Assembly: GCA_946481025.1 (NCBI GenBank)
Contig: CAMLNA010000148.1
Coordinates: 1 to 9,970 of the forward strand
DNA from: an uncultured Rivibacter sp.
Lineage (GTDB): Bacteria; Pseudomonadota; Gammaproteobacteria; Burkholderiales; Burkholderiaceae
Length of the DNA: 9,970 nucleotides
Direction: 5' to 3'
Within the stretch, counting starts at the first letter, position 1. Each line of letters begins with the position of its first letter. Shown in pieces: positions 1-7,181 of the stretch. The position numbers and the translations under genes are program-made. The notes under the pieces were generated by a model. The model saw only the letters and a program-made list of their open reading frames with translations, ran no database searches and was not told the origin of the DNA.

Positions 1-3000
1 CTCCGCCACCCCCACCGCCGCCTGCGCCGAAACCGTTCGTGGGCTCGGTGCGGGCTGCGGAGCACCGCATGCAACTGCAGGCCGAGGCGGCCGCTGCCCA
101 GCGCACCACTGATGCGTTGGGCGAGGCCGACAAGCTCAAGGACCAATACATCAAGGACTATTGGGCAGGCAAGGCCACCAAGGAGCAGGCGAAGAAACTC
201 GACGACGCCTATGGCAAGGCGCTCACGGAGGCGGGCAACGAGGTGCGAATGGCCGGCGCCAACGCCGACCTCGAAGGAGGCGACGCCAAGAAGGCCATGC
301 AAGACAAGGTCAAGGAGATCGAGCGCCGGCACAAGGACGATCCGATCTTCAAGGACAACTTCGACGATGTCGCCAAGGAGGTCGTCGGCGAGGGCGAGGC
401 CACGCGTGCCACCCGCATTGCCGGCTACAGCCTGGCCAACGCGGCCGAGAAGCTCCAGGCCTCGCCGAACGACGCCAGCGCACGCACGGAGTTCGAGGGA
501 GCGAAGCTCGTCTTTGACATGGCGCTCGAGAAGGAGCTCAAGGTTACCGCCGCCGAGGTGGAGGTGGAATCGGGCACCAGCGCCGTCGAAAGCGCGAAAC
601 AGATCCCGAACGGCGCGATCCGCAGCGAGGCGGGCAGCCAGCTGACCAACGCCCGCTCGCAACTCGCGAACGCCCACGCGGGCCTCGACATCGACCTCTC
701 GCCGTCCAGCTACGACAAGGCGACGCAGATCCTGAAGCAGCGCTACGGCGGCGGCGTGGCCGAGCGGGAGTTGGAGCTCGACGCGCTCGGCTTGCGTGTG
801 AAGCTGAAGGACGAGATGCAGGGCATCGATCCGAACAGCCCGCTGTTGTCTCCTCAGGAGAAGAAGCTCGCCGAGACAGATCCAGCCGCCTTGGCGCTGG
901 CGCGCACGCACGGCATCCGCATCGATCCGGCCGACCCCACGCTCAACGGCACCGAGCGCGAGCTGGCGCGGGACAAGCCCTACCAGTTCGTGCTCTACAA
1001 GCTCACCGGCAAGACGGTGGATACGCGCAAGATCGACGATCCGGGTGCCCGCATGGCCGCGGAGAAGGATCCGCTCACCGTCGCCGTCGGCCAGCTCGAT
1101 GACAAGGACGTCACCCGCCTGTCGATGATCGACATGGCGACCTTCGGCGTGCGCATCGAGTCGGCCGACAAGCGCGTCGCCGACCTGATGGCCAAGGGCG
1201 ACTACAAGACCGCTCTCGAGCTCACGCACACTGCCTGGTCGGACGCGCTCACACCGGAGCAGCGTGAAGTGGCCAAGACCGCGCTGTACGACAAGCACTT
1301 CACGAAGGATTTCTGGAAGAAGCAACTCGACTGGCACAAGACACACCGCGACGGCGTCCCGGAAGACAACGTCGGCATTCGCAACACCACGCACGGCAAC
1401 AACGCTGGCATCTGGATGACCGATCTCCTGCAGGAGACGAGGAGTCCATTGGCAGCCAATGACCTCATCTCGCTGGTCGTCGAGGACAAGGGCAGCTGGA
1501 CCGAAAGCGAAGGACAGTCCTACGACCTGCGCGAGTTCTATGTCGGCATCTCGGTGGCCAACGAGACCGCGCTCGCGGGTGGTTTCGACCGCACGAACGA
1601 TCTGGTGAACGTGCTGATGAAGGACGGCAGTTCGCCGAACCAGGTGGTTCTCGCCTTCAAGACCGACGGGTATGCCTCGATGCAGGCCGCAGCTGGCAAG
1701 GGCGCCACGACACTGTCGACCAAGCTGATCGATCGGCTCAAGCAGGAGGACCGCTTCTACTCCACCGACGAGTATCAGACCAGGGATGCGCTCAGCCGCG
1801 GCAACGCCGCCTTTCAGCGAAACGAGGTCGCCCCTGCGCAGTTCAAGGCCTTCGAGCAGGCGCCGGATCTGTTCGCGCAGGACGCGTTCGACAAATACCT
1901 GCATCCGATCGCGGGCGGCAGCCAGGCCGACCTGCTTGCCGGGCCGCAACGGCTGGATGGCACGCAGCGCCGCCAGGCGATCGGCGCGATGCTGTGGCAG
2001 GCCCCCAATACAGGAAAGACCGGCGCCAACGACGAGTGGTACGGCGGCGAACTGCGCGAGAAGCTGATTGATCCTGTCGACGAGAAGATCGTCGAACTCG
2101 GTGGCGAGAAAGCCGAAGTGCGCTATGTGCCCGTGCTCTATGCCTCGCCCAGCGACGGCCAGCAGCACACGGCGCTGTTCGTCGTGACCACCAAGGACGG
2201 CGGCAAGCGTCTCGTCGACGACCGGGGGTGGGACTACGAGTACGACGAATCCAAGCCGTTGCAGGAACGGCTGAAGGACTACGTTGAAAACAACGGCCTG
2301 TCCGACAAGGGCCGCATCTACCTGCCGCAGGATCTCAAGATCAGCGAGAAGAACGGCCACGTCGACATCACGTCGATGGAGGCCCATCACACGACCACAG
2401 GCGAGAAGGTGAAGAACACCGTCGGCTTCGTGGTCGGTATCGCCGCCGCCGCGGCCGGCTTCGCGCTGATGGCAGGATCCGGAGGCCTGGCGACACCGGT
2501 GTCCGCTGGTCTGTGGACCGTGGTGGGCATCGGCTCTGGCTACGGTGCCTACACCGCAGGCTCGGCGCTGTACAACATCTACGAGCACGGCGGCGACCTG
2601 ACCAGCGGCGACGCCATCATGAACTGGGTGATGCTGGTTTCCTCGGTTGCAGGCGGTGGGGCGGCCGGCTCGCAACTGCGAGCACTGCGTCTGGGCACCA
2701 ATGCAGATCGTCTCGCCAATGCGGCGATCGCCGCGGAGCAGGCAGGCAAGCTGGATGACGTGTCCAAACTGAATGACGCCGTCGGCTTGTCACTGACGCG
2801 CCAGCAGTCATGGCTGCAGCGATCCCAGCATCTGGGCAAGCTGGGCGGCGTGACCGGGGGCGTGGTGCTGGCGCAGCAGACTGGCACGCTGGTCGGCCAG
2901 CTGGGGCAGGGCGGGGGCGGCAGCCCAATGGACTGGGCGATGACGACGCTAGGCATTGCGCAAGTGGTCATCGGCCGTGCAGCGCAGGGCCGTGCGAACG

Positions 3001-5045
3001 GCGGTGGCGGCAACCCCGCGCTGAATCAGTTCCGTCCGCCCGCGCTGCCTGAAACGGCGAGTGCACCGGATGGCCTGCCGCAGGCGCCGCGTCGTTCGCC
3101 GCTGGCGTGGACACGTGACTTCTTCACGACCCAGCCCAAGAACACGAGCATCATGCCGAACGAGATGATCGTGACCACGGGGGCGGTGCGCCTGACGGCC
3201 GCGGGGATCCGGGAGCACGGCCTGCCGATCGTGTTCGAAATCCTGAGCCACAAGTGGAGCAACTACTCAGCCTTCCCACTGTCCAGCCTCGGCCGCGGCT
3301 GGTACCTCACGTCGTCCCAGCGCAACAAGGAATCGGTGGCACTGGCTGCCCAGGGCAACAAGGACAAGGCGAACAGGCTGCTCGACCGCGTCATCAAGGG
3401 TTCCGGCTTTCGCGGCGACGCGCCGATCGCCCAGAGCAAGCAGGACGAACTGCGCGGCTACCTGAACGATGTGGCAACCCGTGGCAAGGCGTTCCGCGAC
3501 GCACTCGCCAAATGGAATGCGCTCTACCCACAGGCTCCAGCCGGGCGGCAGTTCAATCTGTTCCGCATGCGTCCCACCGCAGACTCCGAGGTGCTGCTGG
3601 CCCCCGCCGCGTGGCTGAAAGGCGACCCGGCCATGAGCCGCTACTTCAGGCAGGTCAGCGAGGACGCTGCCAGCCCGCTTCATGGGAAGTCGGAAGCCGA
3701 GGTACGCACCGAGTTGCTGGTGCGGCTCAACAAGATGGACGCGCCCGCCCTGCAGCGAGCGGTCGATCCCAAGAGCAGCGACAACAGCCCCGAGGCAGTG
3801 CTGCTGCGCCAGTTCCCCGAGCTGCAGAAGAAGTTCGCAGATACCGTCGAGGTCCGCAGGGAACTGCGTGACACGCACGACGAGCTCTTCAAGAAGCTGG
3901 ACGAGCGGCTGCACAACGACGATCCGAAGACACAGCAGAAGAGCCCGCTCGATCCCAAGAAGGCGGAAAGCTGGCCCGGCAGCACGAACTCGCCGAACAC
4001 CCGCCTGGGGCTGTTTGGCCGGCGCGCGGTGCTGGTGGCCAACTTCAGCGTCTTCAGCGGGCTGGCAACCAAGGCACCGTATTCGGGCGATGCCCTTGCC
4101 ATCCAGGCCGGCAACTACGCCGACGGTCTGAGCATCGGTACCCTGGGCGCGGCCTATGTTTACAGCAAGAAGGTCGATGCGCTGGCCGCCACTGAAAAAC
4201 GCATCGATGCCCTGGCGAAGAAAGCCGGCGTGACTCGCGATGAATTCCTCGAGCAGAACGAAGAGATCGCACTCGAGCTCAAGGGCGCGAAGGACGCCAA
4301 GGACACATGGAACAAGATCCGCGACTGGGTCGGCCTCGCCAGCGCCGGGCGCGCGTTCGCGGTTGGCGCCGGATTGCTCGCTCTGGATGCGCCGCCGGTG
4401 CTGGCCGGCTTGTCGATTGCGCAGGGCGTGCTCACAGGCGGCTGGGTGGGGCTGCAGCTGGTGCCCGCGCTGCGCAACGGCCTCGCGCCCAAGACCACCA
4501 AGGCGCTGAAGTGGGGCGCGGTCGGCATGATCCTCGCGACGCCGGCGGCGATCAACACATACCTGACCTTCCGTCCGCTGGACAAGGAACGCAAGGACAG
4601 CCCCGCCGCATTGTTGTGGCAGCCGGTGGTCGATGCCAGTGCCGACCGCCTGCGCCAGTCGCCGCGGCAGATCGTGCCGAACACGCTTGATCCGGCGAGC
4701 AACGATCCCTTCGTGCAGGGCTGGCCGCAGCTGCGCGGCGCCGACGGCACTTCGCAGCCACCGTGGCCTCTGTTCGACGCGCCGGTGCCGCGCCACGAAA
4801 CGTGGGCCGTCGATCCAGCGGACCCGCAGCGTGCCAGCTTCTCCAGCATGGCGATCGCCAAGTCACAACGCGACGGCAGCAGCTACAACGACGCGCTGGA
4901 CCAGCTGTTCCAGCTCAACGGGCAGTACCGCCGCTCGCTGCTGGACGGCGTGGCCGATCCTGCGCGGCGTGATGATCCGGACGGACTACCGGCCGGGACG
5001 CTGGTCAACGTGGGAGTGCCGAGCCTGTACACCCGCCTGGGGTGA
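1..5045 (+). CDS. Giant multidomain protein with proline-rich linker and DUF4781-like region (5' partial)
   Basis: Function unknown. The frame is open from base 3 to the TGA at 5043-5045. A GTG at 39 could be read as a start, but upstream codons encode seven prolines then APKPF, and no ribosome site precedes 39, so the gene almost certainly begins outside the window. Counting the codon at 39 as residue 1, about 1668 residues are visible. Residues 10-210 are charged Ala/Lys/Glu helices, probably coiled coil. Residues about 645-800 (from RRQAIGAMLW through YVPVLYAS, ALFVV, LVDDRGWDYEY and IYLPQDL) resemble DUF4781 as I recall it. Gly/Ala-rich hydrophobic helices lie at about 795-850, 862-880, 936-985, 1329-1375 and 1430-1512; they could be membrane segments or buried helices. 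The last 60 residues look LysM-like. No signal peptide can be judged. A secreted effector, toxin-like or cell-envelope protein is an inference only. No immunity-like small gene follows; the next gene is convergent. Confidence 0.85.
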   Translation, partial: PPPPPPPAPKPFVGSVRAAEHRMQLQAEAAAAQRTTDALGEADKLKDQYIKDYWAGKATKEQAKKLDDAYGKALTEAGNEVRMAGANADLEGGDAKKAMQDKVKEIERRHKDDPIFKDNFDDVAKEVVGEGEATRATRIAGYSLANAAEKLQASPNDASARTEFEGAKLVFDMALEKELKVTAAEVEVESGTSAVESAKQIPNGAIRSEAGSQLTNARSQLANAHAGLDIDLSPSSYDKATQILKQRYGGGVAERELELDALGLRVKLKDEMQGIDPNSPLLSPQEKKLAETDPAALALARTHGIRIDPADPTLNGTERELARDKPYQFVLYKLTGKTVDTRKIDDPGARMAAEKDPLTVAVGQLDDKDVTRLSMIDMATFGVRIESADKRVADLMAKGDYKTALELTHTAWSDALTPEQREVAKTALYDKHFTKDFWKKQLDWHKTHRDGVPEDNVGIRNTTHGNNAGIWMTDLLQETRSPLAANDLISLVVEDKGSWTESEGQSYDLREFYVGISVANETALAGGFDRTNDLVNVLMKDGSSPNQVVLAFKTDGYASMQAAAGKGATTLSTKLIDRLKQEDRFYSTDEYQTRDALSRGNAAFQRNEVAPAQFKAFEQAPDLFAQDAFDKYLHPIAGGSQADLLAGPQRLDGTQRRQAIGAMLWQAPNTGKTGANDEWYGGELREKLIDPVDEKIVELGGEKAEVRYVPVLYASPSDGQQHTALFVVTTKDGGKRLVDDRGWDYEYDESKPLQERLKDYVENNGLSDKGRIYLPQDLKISEKNGHVDITSMEAHHTTTGEKVKNTVGFVVGIAAAAAGFALMAGSGGLATPVSAGLWTVVGIGSGYGAYTAGSALYNIYEHGGDLTSGDAIMNWVMLVSSVAGGGAAGSQLRALRLGTNADRLANAAIAAEQAGKLDDVSKLNDAVGLSLTRQQSWLQRSQHLGKLGGVTGGVVLAQQTGTLVGQLGQGGGGSPMDWAMTTLGIAQVVIGRAAQGRANGGGGNPALNQFRPPALPETASAPDGLPQAPRRSPLAWTRDFFTTQPKNTSIMPNEMIVTTGAVRLTAAGIREHGLPIVFEILSHKWSNYSAFPLSSLGRGWYLTSSQRNKESVALAAQGNKDKANRLLDRVIKGSGFRGDAPIAQSKQDELRGYLNDVATRGKAFRDALAKWNALYPQAPAGRQFNLFRMRPTADSEVLLAPAAWLKGDPAMSRYFRQVSEDAASPLHGKSEAEVRTELLVRLNKMDAPALQRAVDPKSSDNSPEAVLLRQFPELQKKFADTVEVRRELRDTHDELFKKLDERLHNDDPKTQQKSPLDPKKAESWPGSTNSPNTRLGLFGRRAVLVANFSVFSGLATKAPYSGDALAIQAGNYADGLSIGTLGAAYVYSKKVDALAATEKRIDALAKKAGVTRDEFLEQNEEIALELKGAKDAKDTWNKIRDWVGLASAGRAFAVGAGLLALDAPPVLAGLSIAQGVLTGGWVGLQLVPALRNGLAPKTTKALKWGAVGMILATPAAINTYLTFRPLDKERKDSPAALLWQPVVDASADRLRQSPRQIVPNTLDPASNDPFVQGWPQLRGADGTSQPPWPLFDAPVPRHETWAVDPADPQRASFSSMAIAKSQRDGSSYNDALDQLFQLNGQYRRSLLDGVADPARRDDPDGLPAGTLVNVGVPSLYTRLG
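4851..5042 (+). other. LysM-like C-terminal segment of the giant protein
   Basis: The final stretch of the giant protein (about residues 1605-1668 counted from base 39) reads SYNDALDQLFQLNGQYR, then a short loop, then DPDGLPAGTLVNVG. The order of a helix ending in a conserved Asn, a spacer, and a DPD-x-L-x-x-GT-hydrophobic end is the pattern of a LysM peptidoglycan-binding domain. The first strand and helix are poorly conserved, so this may be a degenerate copy. Pattern recognised by eye, not by a profile search. Confidence 0.4.
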
Positions 5046-5055
5046 ATTGAAGCGT

Positions 5056-5080
5056 GCGCCGGGCCGCTGCGGCCCGGCGC
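5056..5080. terminator. Perfect 12-bp inverted repeat between convergent genes
   Basis: GCGCCGGGCCGC at 5056-5067 is exactly mirrored at 5069-5080 around a single T, beginning 11 bases after the giant gene's stop codon. The transcript would fold into a very stable GC hairpin from either strand. No U-run follows on either side, so it is not a textbook intrinsic terminator. It could still act as a bidirectional stop or a 3'-end protector between the two convergent genes. Confidence 0.5.
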
Positions 5081-5117
5081 CATCGCGCGACAGCGCCGAC
5101 TGGCGCCAAACCGGGCT

Positions 5118-5147
5118 TGCATTGCGCGCCGGCATGGCGGCAATGCA
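5118..5147 (-). terminator. Hairpin just downstream of the porin stop
   Basis: TGCATTGC (5118-5125) pairs with GCAATGCA (5140-5147), and CGCC (5127-5130) with GGCG (5136-5139), leaving one bulged G and a five-base loop. It starts 14 bases past the porin stop codon on the minus strand. No U-tract follows. The position suggests 3'-end formation or mRNA stabilisation for the porin transcript, which is an inference. Confidence 0.4.
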
Positions 5148-5161
5148 GCCTTCGCCAGCGC

Positions 5162-6259
5162 TCAGAAGTCGTACAGCATGCCGATCACGAAGCCCGACGG
5201 ATCGGCCCCCGCGCCCGCGGCCGCCACGTTCAGCGGGTTCACGCCGAAGCGGTAGTTGGCGTTGGTGTCGTTGCTGATCTTCGTCCAGTAGGCGTAGGCC
5301 TGGGCGCCCTTGAAGATGTTGTGCTCGTAGCCGAAGGTCATCTGGCGGGCGCCCGAGTCGGCCCCCACGAACAGCGCCGCCGCGTCGGCGCCCACCACGG
5401 TGGTGCCTCCGGGTGCCGAGCCGCTCACGTCGCCGGCCTGGCCGTAGCGCAGGCTGAAGGCGCCCTTGCCCACCGGCACGGCCGCGGTCACGGTGGCGTA
5501 CTTGCGGCTCGCGGTGCCCACCGGCAGCTCGTAGTTGAGCTTGTTGAAGCCCGCGCCGATGTTGAGGAAGCCGAAGTCGTAGTTGGCCCCCAGCCGCCAG
5601 GCGTCGTCCTTGAAGCCGGTGGCGTTGAAGTTGCGGTGCTGCTCCCACGCCGCCATCGCCTTGAGCCTGGCGATGCGCCAGGTGAGCGACAGGCTGACGA
5701 GCTTCTTCTGCTCGCCCGAGCCCTTGTCCTCGTTGTCGAGGCCGTACTGCAGCGCGGCGCCGAAGCCGGCGAAGTCGGGCGAGTCGTAGCGCAGCGAATT
5801 GCTCTGGCGCCGGCCGAAGCCGTTGTTCGAGCCGCCCAGCACGGCGATGGAGCCGTCGTCCTGGATGCCGGTGCCCTTGAAACGGTCGGTGAGGCCGCCC
5901 AGGTCCTTCATCGGCGTGTCCATCTTGCCGAGGCGGAACTTGCCGAACACGCCCTCGAGCCCGACGAAGGTGTCGCGACCGGCCAGCGTGTCGCCGCCCG
6001 CGTCCCAGCTCACGCCGGACTCGAGCTGGGCGAACACCTTGATGCCTTCGATCTCGGTGGCCGCGCGCAGGCCGAAGCGCGACGAGTTGCTCGACACGCG
6101 CTGGTTGCCGCCGAAGGCGTCTGCCGCCGGCGTGCCGCCGAGGCTGGTTTTCTCGAAGTCGACGTTGGCGCGGCCGTAGAGGGTGAACTGCGCATGGGCG
6201 CCGTGGGATGCGAGCAGCGCGCAGGCTGCCAGTGCAAGGGTGGTGAGGCTGGTTCTCAT
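5162..6259 (-). CDS. Gram-negative porin, Burkholderiales type (outer-membrane trimeric general or specific porin)
   Basis: Predicted 365-residue outer-membrane beta-barrel for passive entry of small solutes. A signal peptide is clear: MRTSLTTLALAACALLASHG followed by AHA, with cleavage before QFTLYGRANVDF, the typical first barrel strand of this family. Family motifs are visible at residues 59-82 (SSRFGLRAATEIEG, then FAQLESG) and 95-112 (RDTFVGLEGVFGKFRLGK), before the constriction loop. The protein ends GFVIGMLYDF; a terminal Phe is the recognition signal for barrel assembly. The frame extends 27 codons upstream, but the ATG at 6259 is chosen because it starts the signal peptide and has GGAGA four bases upstream. 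Length is normal for the family. It is divergent from the two-component genes, which suggests shared control and possibly a dedicated uptake role. Pore specificity cannot be told from sequence. Confidence 0.93.
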   Translation of the reverse strand: MRTSLTTLALAACALLASHGAHAQFTLYGRANVDFEKTSLGGTPAADAFGGNQRVSSNSSRFGLRAATEIEGIKVFAQLESGVSWDAGGDTLAGRDTFVGLEGVFGKFRLGKMDTPMKDLGGLTDRFKGTGIQDDGSIAVLGGSNNGFGRRQSNSLRYDSPDFAGFGAALQYGLDNEDKGSGEQKKLVSLSLTWRIARLKAMAAWEQHRNFNATGFKDDAWRLGANYDFGFLNIGAGFNKLNYELPVGTASRKYATVTAAVPVGKGAFSLRYGQAGDVSGSAPGGTTVVGADAAALFVGADSGARQMTFGYEHNIFKGAQAYAYWTKISNDTNANYRFGVNPLNVAAAGAGADPSGFVIGMLYDF

Positions 6260-6263
6260 GAAG

Positions 6264-6268
6264 TCTCC
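6264..6268 (-). promoter_or_regulatory. Ribosome binding site of the porin gene
   Basis: On the minus strand GGAGA lies four bases before the ATG at 6259-6257. It decides in favour of this start over the in-frame ATG at 6340, which has no comparable site and would place 27 charged, non-signal residues before the signal peptide. Confidence 0.75.
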
Positions 6269-6297
6269 GTGGATAGGCCCGCCGGTGCGGCAGGGCG

Positions 6298-6333
6298 ATT
6301 GCCGTTCGCGCTCCGTGTGTGGCGCGCGGCAAT
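6298..6333 (-). promoter_or_regulatory. Inverted repeat in the porin leader region
   Basis: ATTGCCG at 6298-6304 is mirrored by CGGCAAT at 6327-6333, with CGC (6307-6309) able to pair with GCG (6322-6324) further in. The element lies about 40 bases upstream of the porin start codon, so it would be in the 5' leader if transcription begins further upstream. It could be a leader hairpin or an operator half-site pair. No clear -35/-10 pair was recognised. Confidence 0.3.
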
Positions 6334-6393
6334 GCTTCATGGATGCGCAGGCACGAACAAACGGATCTACCCGCTACGCCGGCGCCAGCAAAT

Positions 6394-6453
6394 TGCAAGG
6401 TGGCCCGGATCCGCCGTTGCTTTCGGCTGGCTTGCAAGCCCTCGTGGTGCAAG
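6394..6453. promoter_or_regulatory. Candidate operator: palindrome plus TGCAAG repeats in the divergent intergenic region
   Basis: Between the divergent porin and response-regulator genes, GGCTTGCAAGCC (6429-6440) is a perfect 12-bp palindrome. The word TGCAAG occurs three times on the plus strand, at 6394-6399, 6433-6438 and 6448-6453, the middle one inside the palindrome. The cluster ends 32 bases before the ATG at 6486, where a regulator-binding site would be expected. Binding by the adjacent OmpR-type regulator is an inference. These regulators usually bind direct repeats, which the 6433/6448 pair could provide. Confidence 0.4.
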
Positions 6454-6485
6454 TCCGGGTTCGCAACCAGACGCACGGTGGCACG

Positions 6486-7181
6486 ATGCACGGCATGAAA
6501 CTGCTGCTGGTTGAGGACGACTTCGATCTTTCCGGCGCGCTGGGCAAGAGCCTGGCCGCGCGGGGCTTCGACGTGCTGTGCTGCGCCGACGGCATCGAGG
6601 CCCTTGCTGCAGCGCGCAAGAAGCCGTTCGACGTGCTGGTGCTCGACCTCACCCTGCCGCGGCTCGACGGGCTCGAACTCCTGCAGCGGCTGCGCAGCGA
6701 CGGCAACCGCGTGCCGGTGCTCGTGCTCACCGCGCGCGGCGCGGTGAGCGAGCGGGTGGCCGGGCTCAACGCGGGGGCCGACGACTACCTTGCAAAGCCC
6801 TTCGACCTCGACGAGCTGGTGGCGCGGCTGGGCGCGCTGACGCGGCGGCTGGGCCGCGACGGCGAGCTCCGCTGCGGCCAGCTGCGCTACGAGCCCGCCT
6901 CCAACGCCTTCTACAACAACGAGGTGCCGCTGGACCTGTCGCCCCGCGAGGGCGACCTGCTCAAGCGCCTGATGTCCCGCGTGGACCACGTGGTGCCCAA
7001 GGAAGAGCTGCGCATCGCGGTGTTCGGCGACAACGACGAGACACATGTGGACGCGGTCGAGGTGATCGTGCACCGGCTGCGCAAGAAGCTGCAGCGCGCC
7101 AGCGTCGAGATCCTCACATTGCGCGGCGTGGGCTACCTGCTGTGCGACGACGCCAGCACGGTGGCGCAGGCGGCGAGGTGA
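6486..7181 (+). CDS. OmpR/PhoB-family response regulator, TctD-like
   Basis: Cytoplasmic DNA-binding response regulator, the output half of a two-component system. The receiver domain starts MKLLLVEDDFD. Counting from the ATG at 6495, it has acidic pocket residues E7, D8 and D9, phosphoacceptor D51 in VLDLTLPRLDG, T79 in LVLTA and K101 in DDYLAKPFD, all at standard positions. The C-terminal half is a winged helix-turn-helix domain (PLDLSPREGDLLKRL, VDAVEVIVHRLRKKL, TLRGVGYLL). Two starts are possible: 6486 (231 aa, weak GGTGG four bases upstream) and 6495 (228 aa, the usual family N-terminus, no good ribosome site). I report the first. Its TGA overlaps the kinase ATG by one base, implying translational coupling. 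Likely targets are the divergent porin and the downstream transporter, by inference from layout and from TctDE precedent. Confidence 0.93.
   Translation: MHGMKLLLVEDDFDLSGALGKSLAARGFDVLCCADGIEALAAARKKPFDVLVLDLTLPRLDGLELLQRLRSDGNRVPVLVLTARGAVSERVAGLNAGADDYLAKPFDLDELVARLGALTRRLGRDGELRCGQLRYEPASNAFYNNEVPLDLSPREGDLLKRLMSRVDHVVPKEELRIAVFGDNDETHVDAVEVIVHRLRKKLQRASVEILTLRGVGYLLCDDASTVAQAAR

Noticed and set aside
39..41. GTG at 39 as the true start of the giant gene
   Set aside because: The same frame is open to the window edge and encodes a proline-rich linker, typical of an interdomain region. No Shine-Dalgarno sequence precedes the GTG.
3267..4796. Minus-strand open frame of 509 codons inside the giant gene
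   Set aside because: It mirrors the coding strand's codon bias in high-GC DNA. Its product is His/Arg/Gln-rich low-complexity sequence with no recognisable domain, and it is fully covered by the better-supported plus-strand gene.
6260..6340. In-frame upstream extension of the porin from the ATG at 6340
   Set aside because: It would add 27 charged residues ahead of a clear signal peptide, and the ATG at 6259 has its own GGAGA site.
5054..6514. Plus-strand open frame of 486 codons antisense to the porin
   Set aside because: It is antisense to a porin with an intact signal peptide and terminal Phe. The composition is Ala/Val/Glu/Arg/Gly-rich with no domain, as expected for a shadow frame in high-GC DNA.
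4986..7073. Minus-strand open frame of 695 codons across the porin and response-regulator genes
   Set aside because: It runs out of frame through the porin and antisense through the regulator, both of which have complete family motifs. The product is low-complexity His/Arg/Gly-rich sequence.
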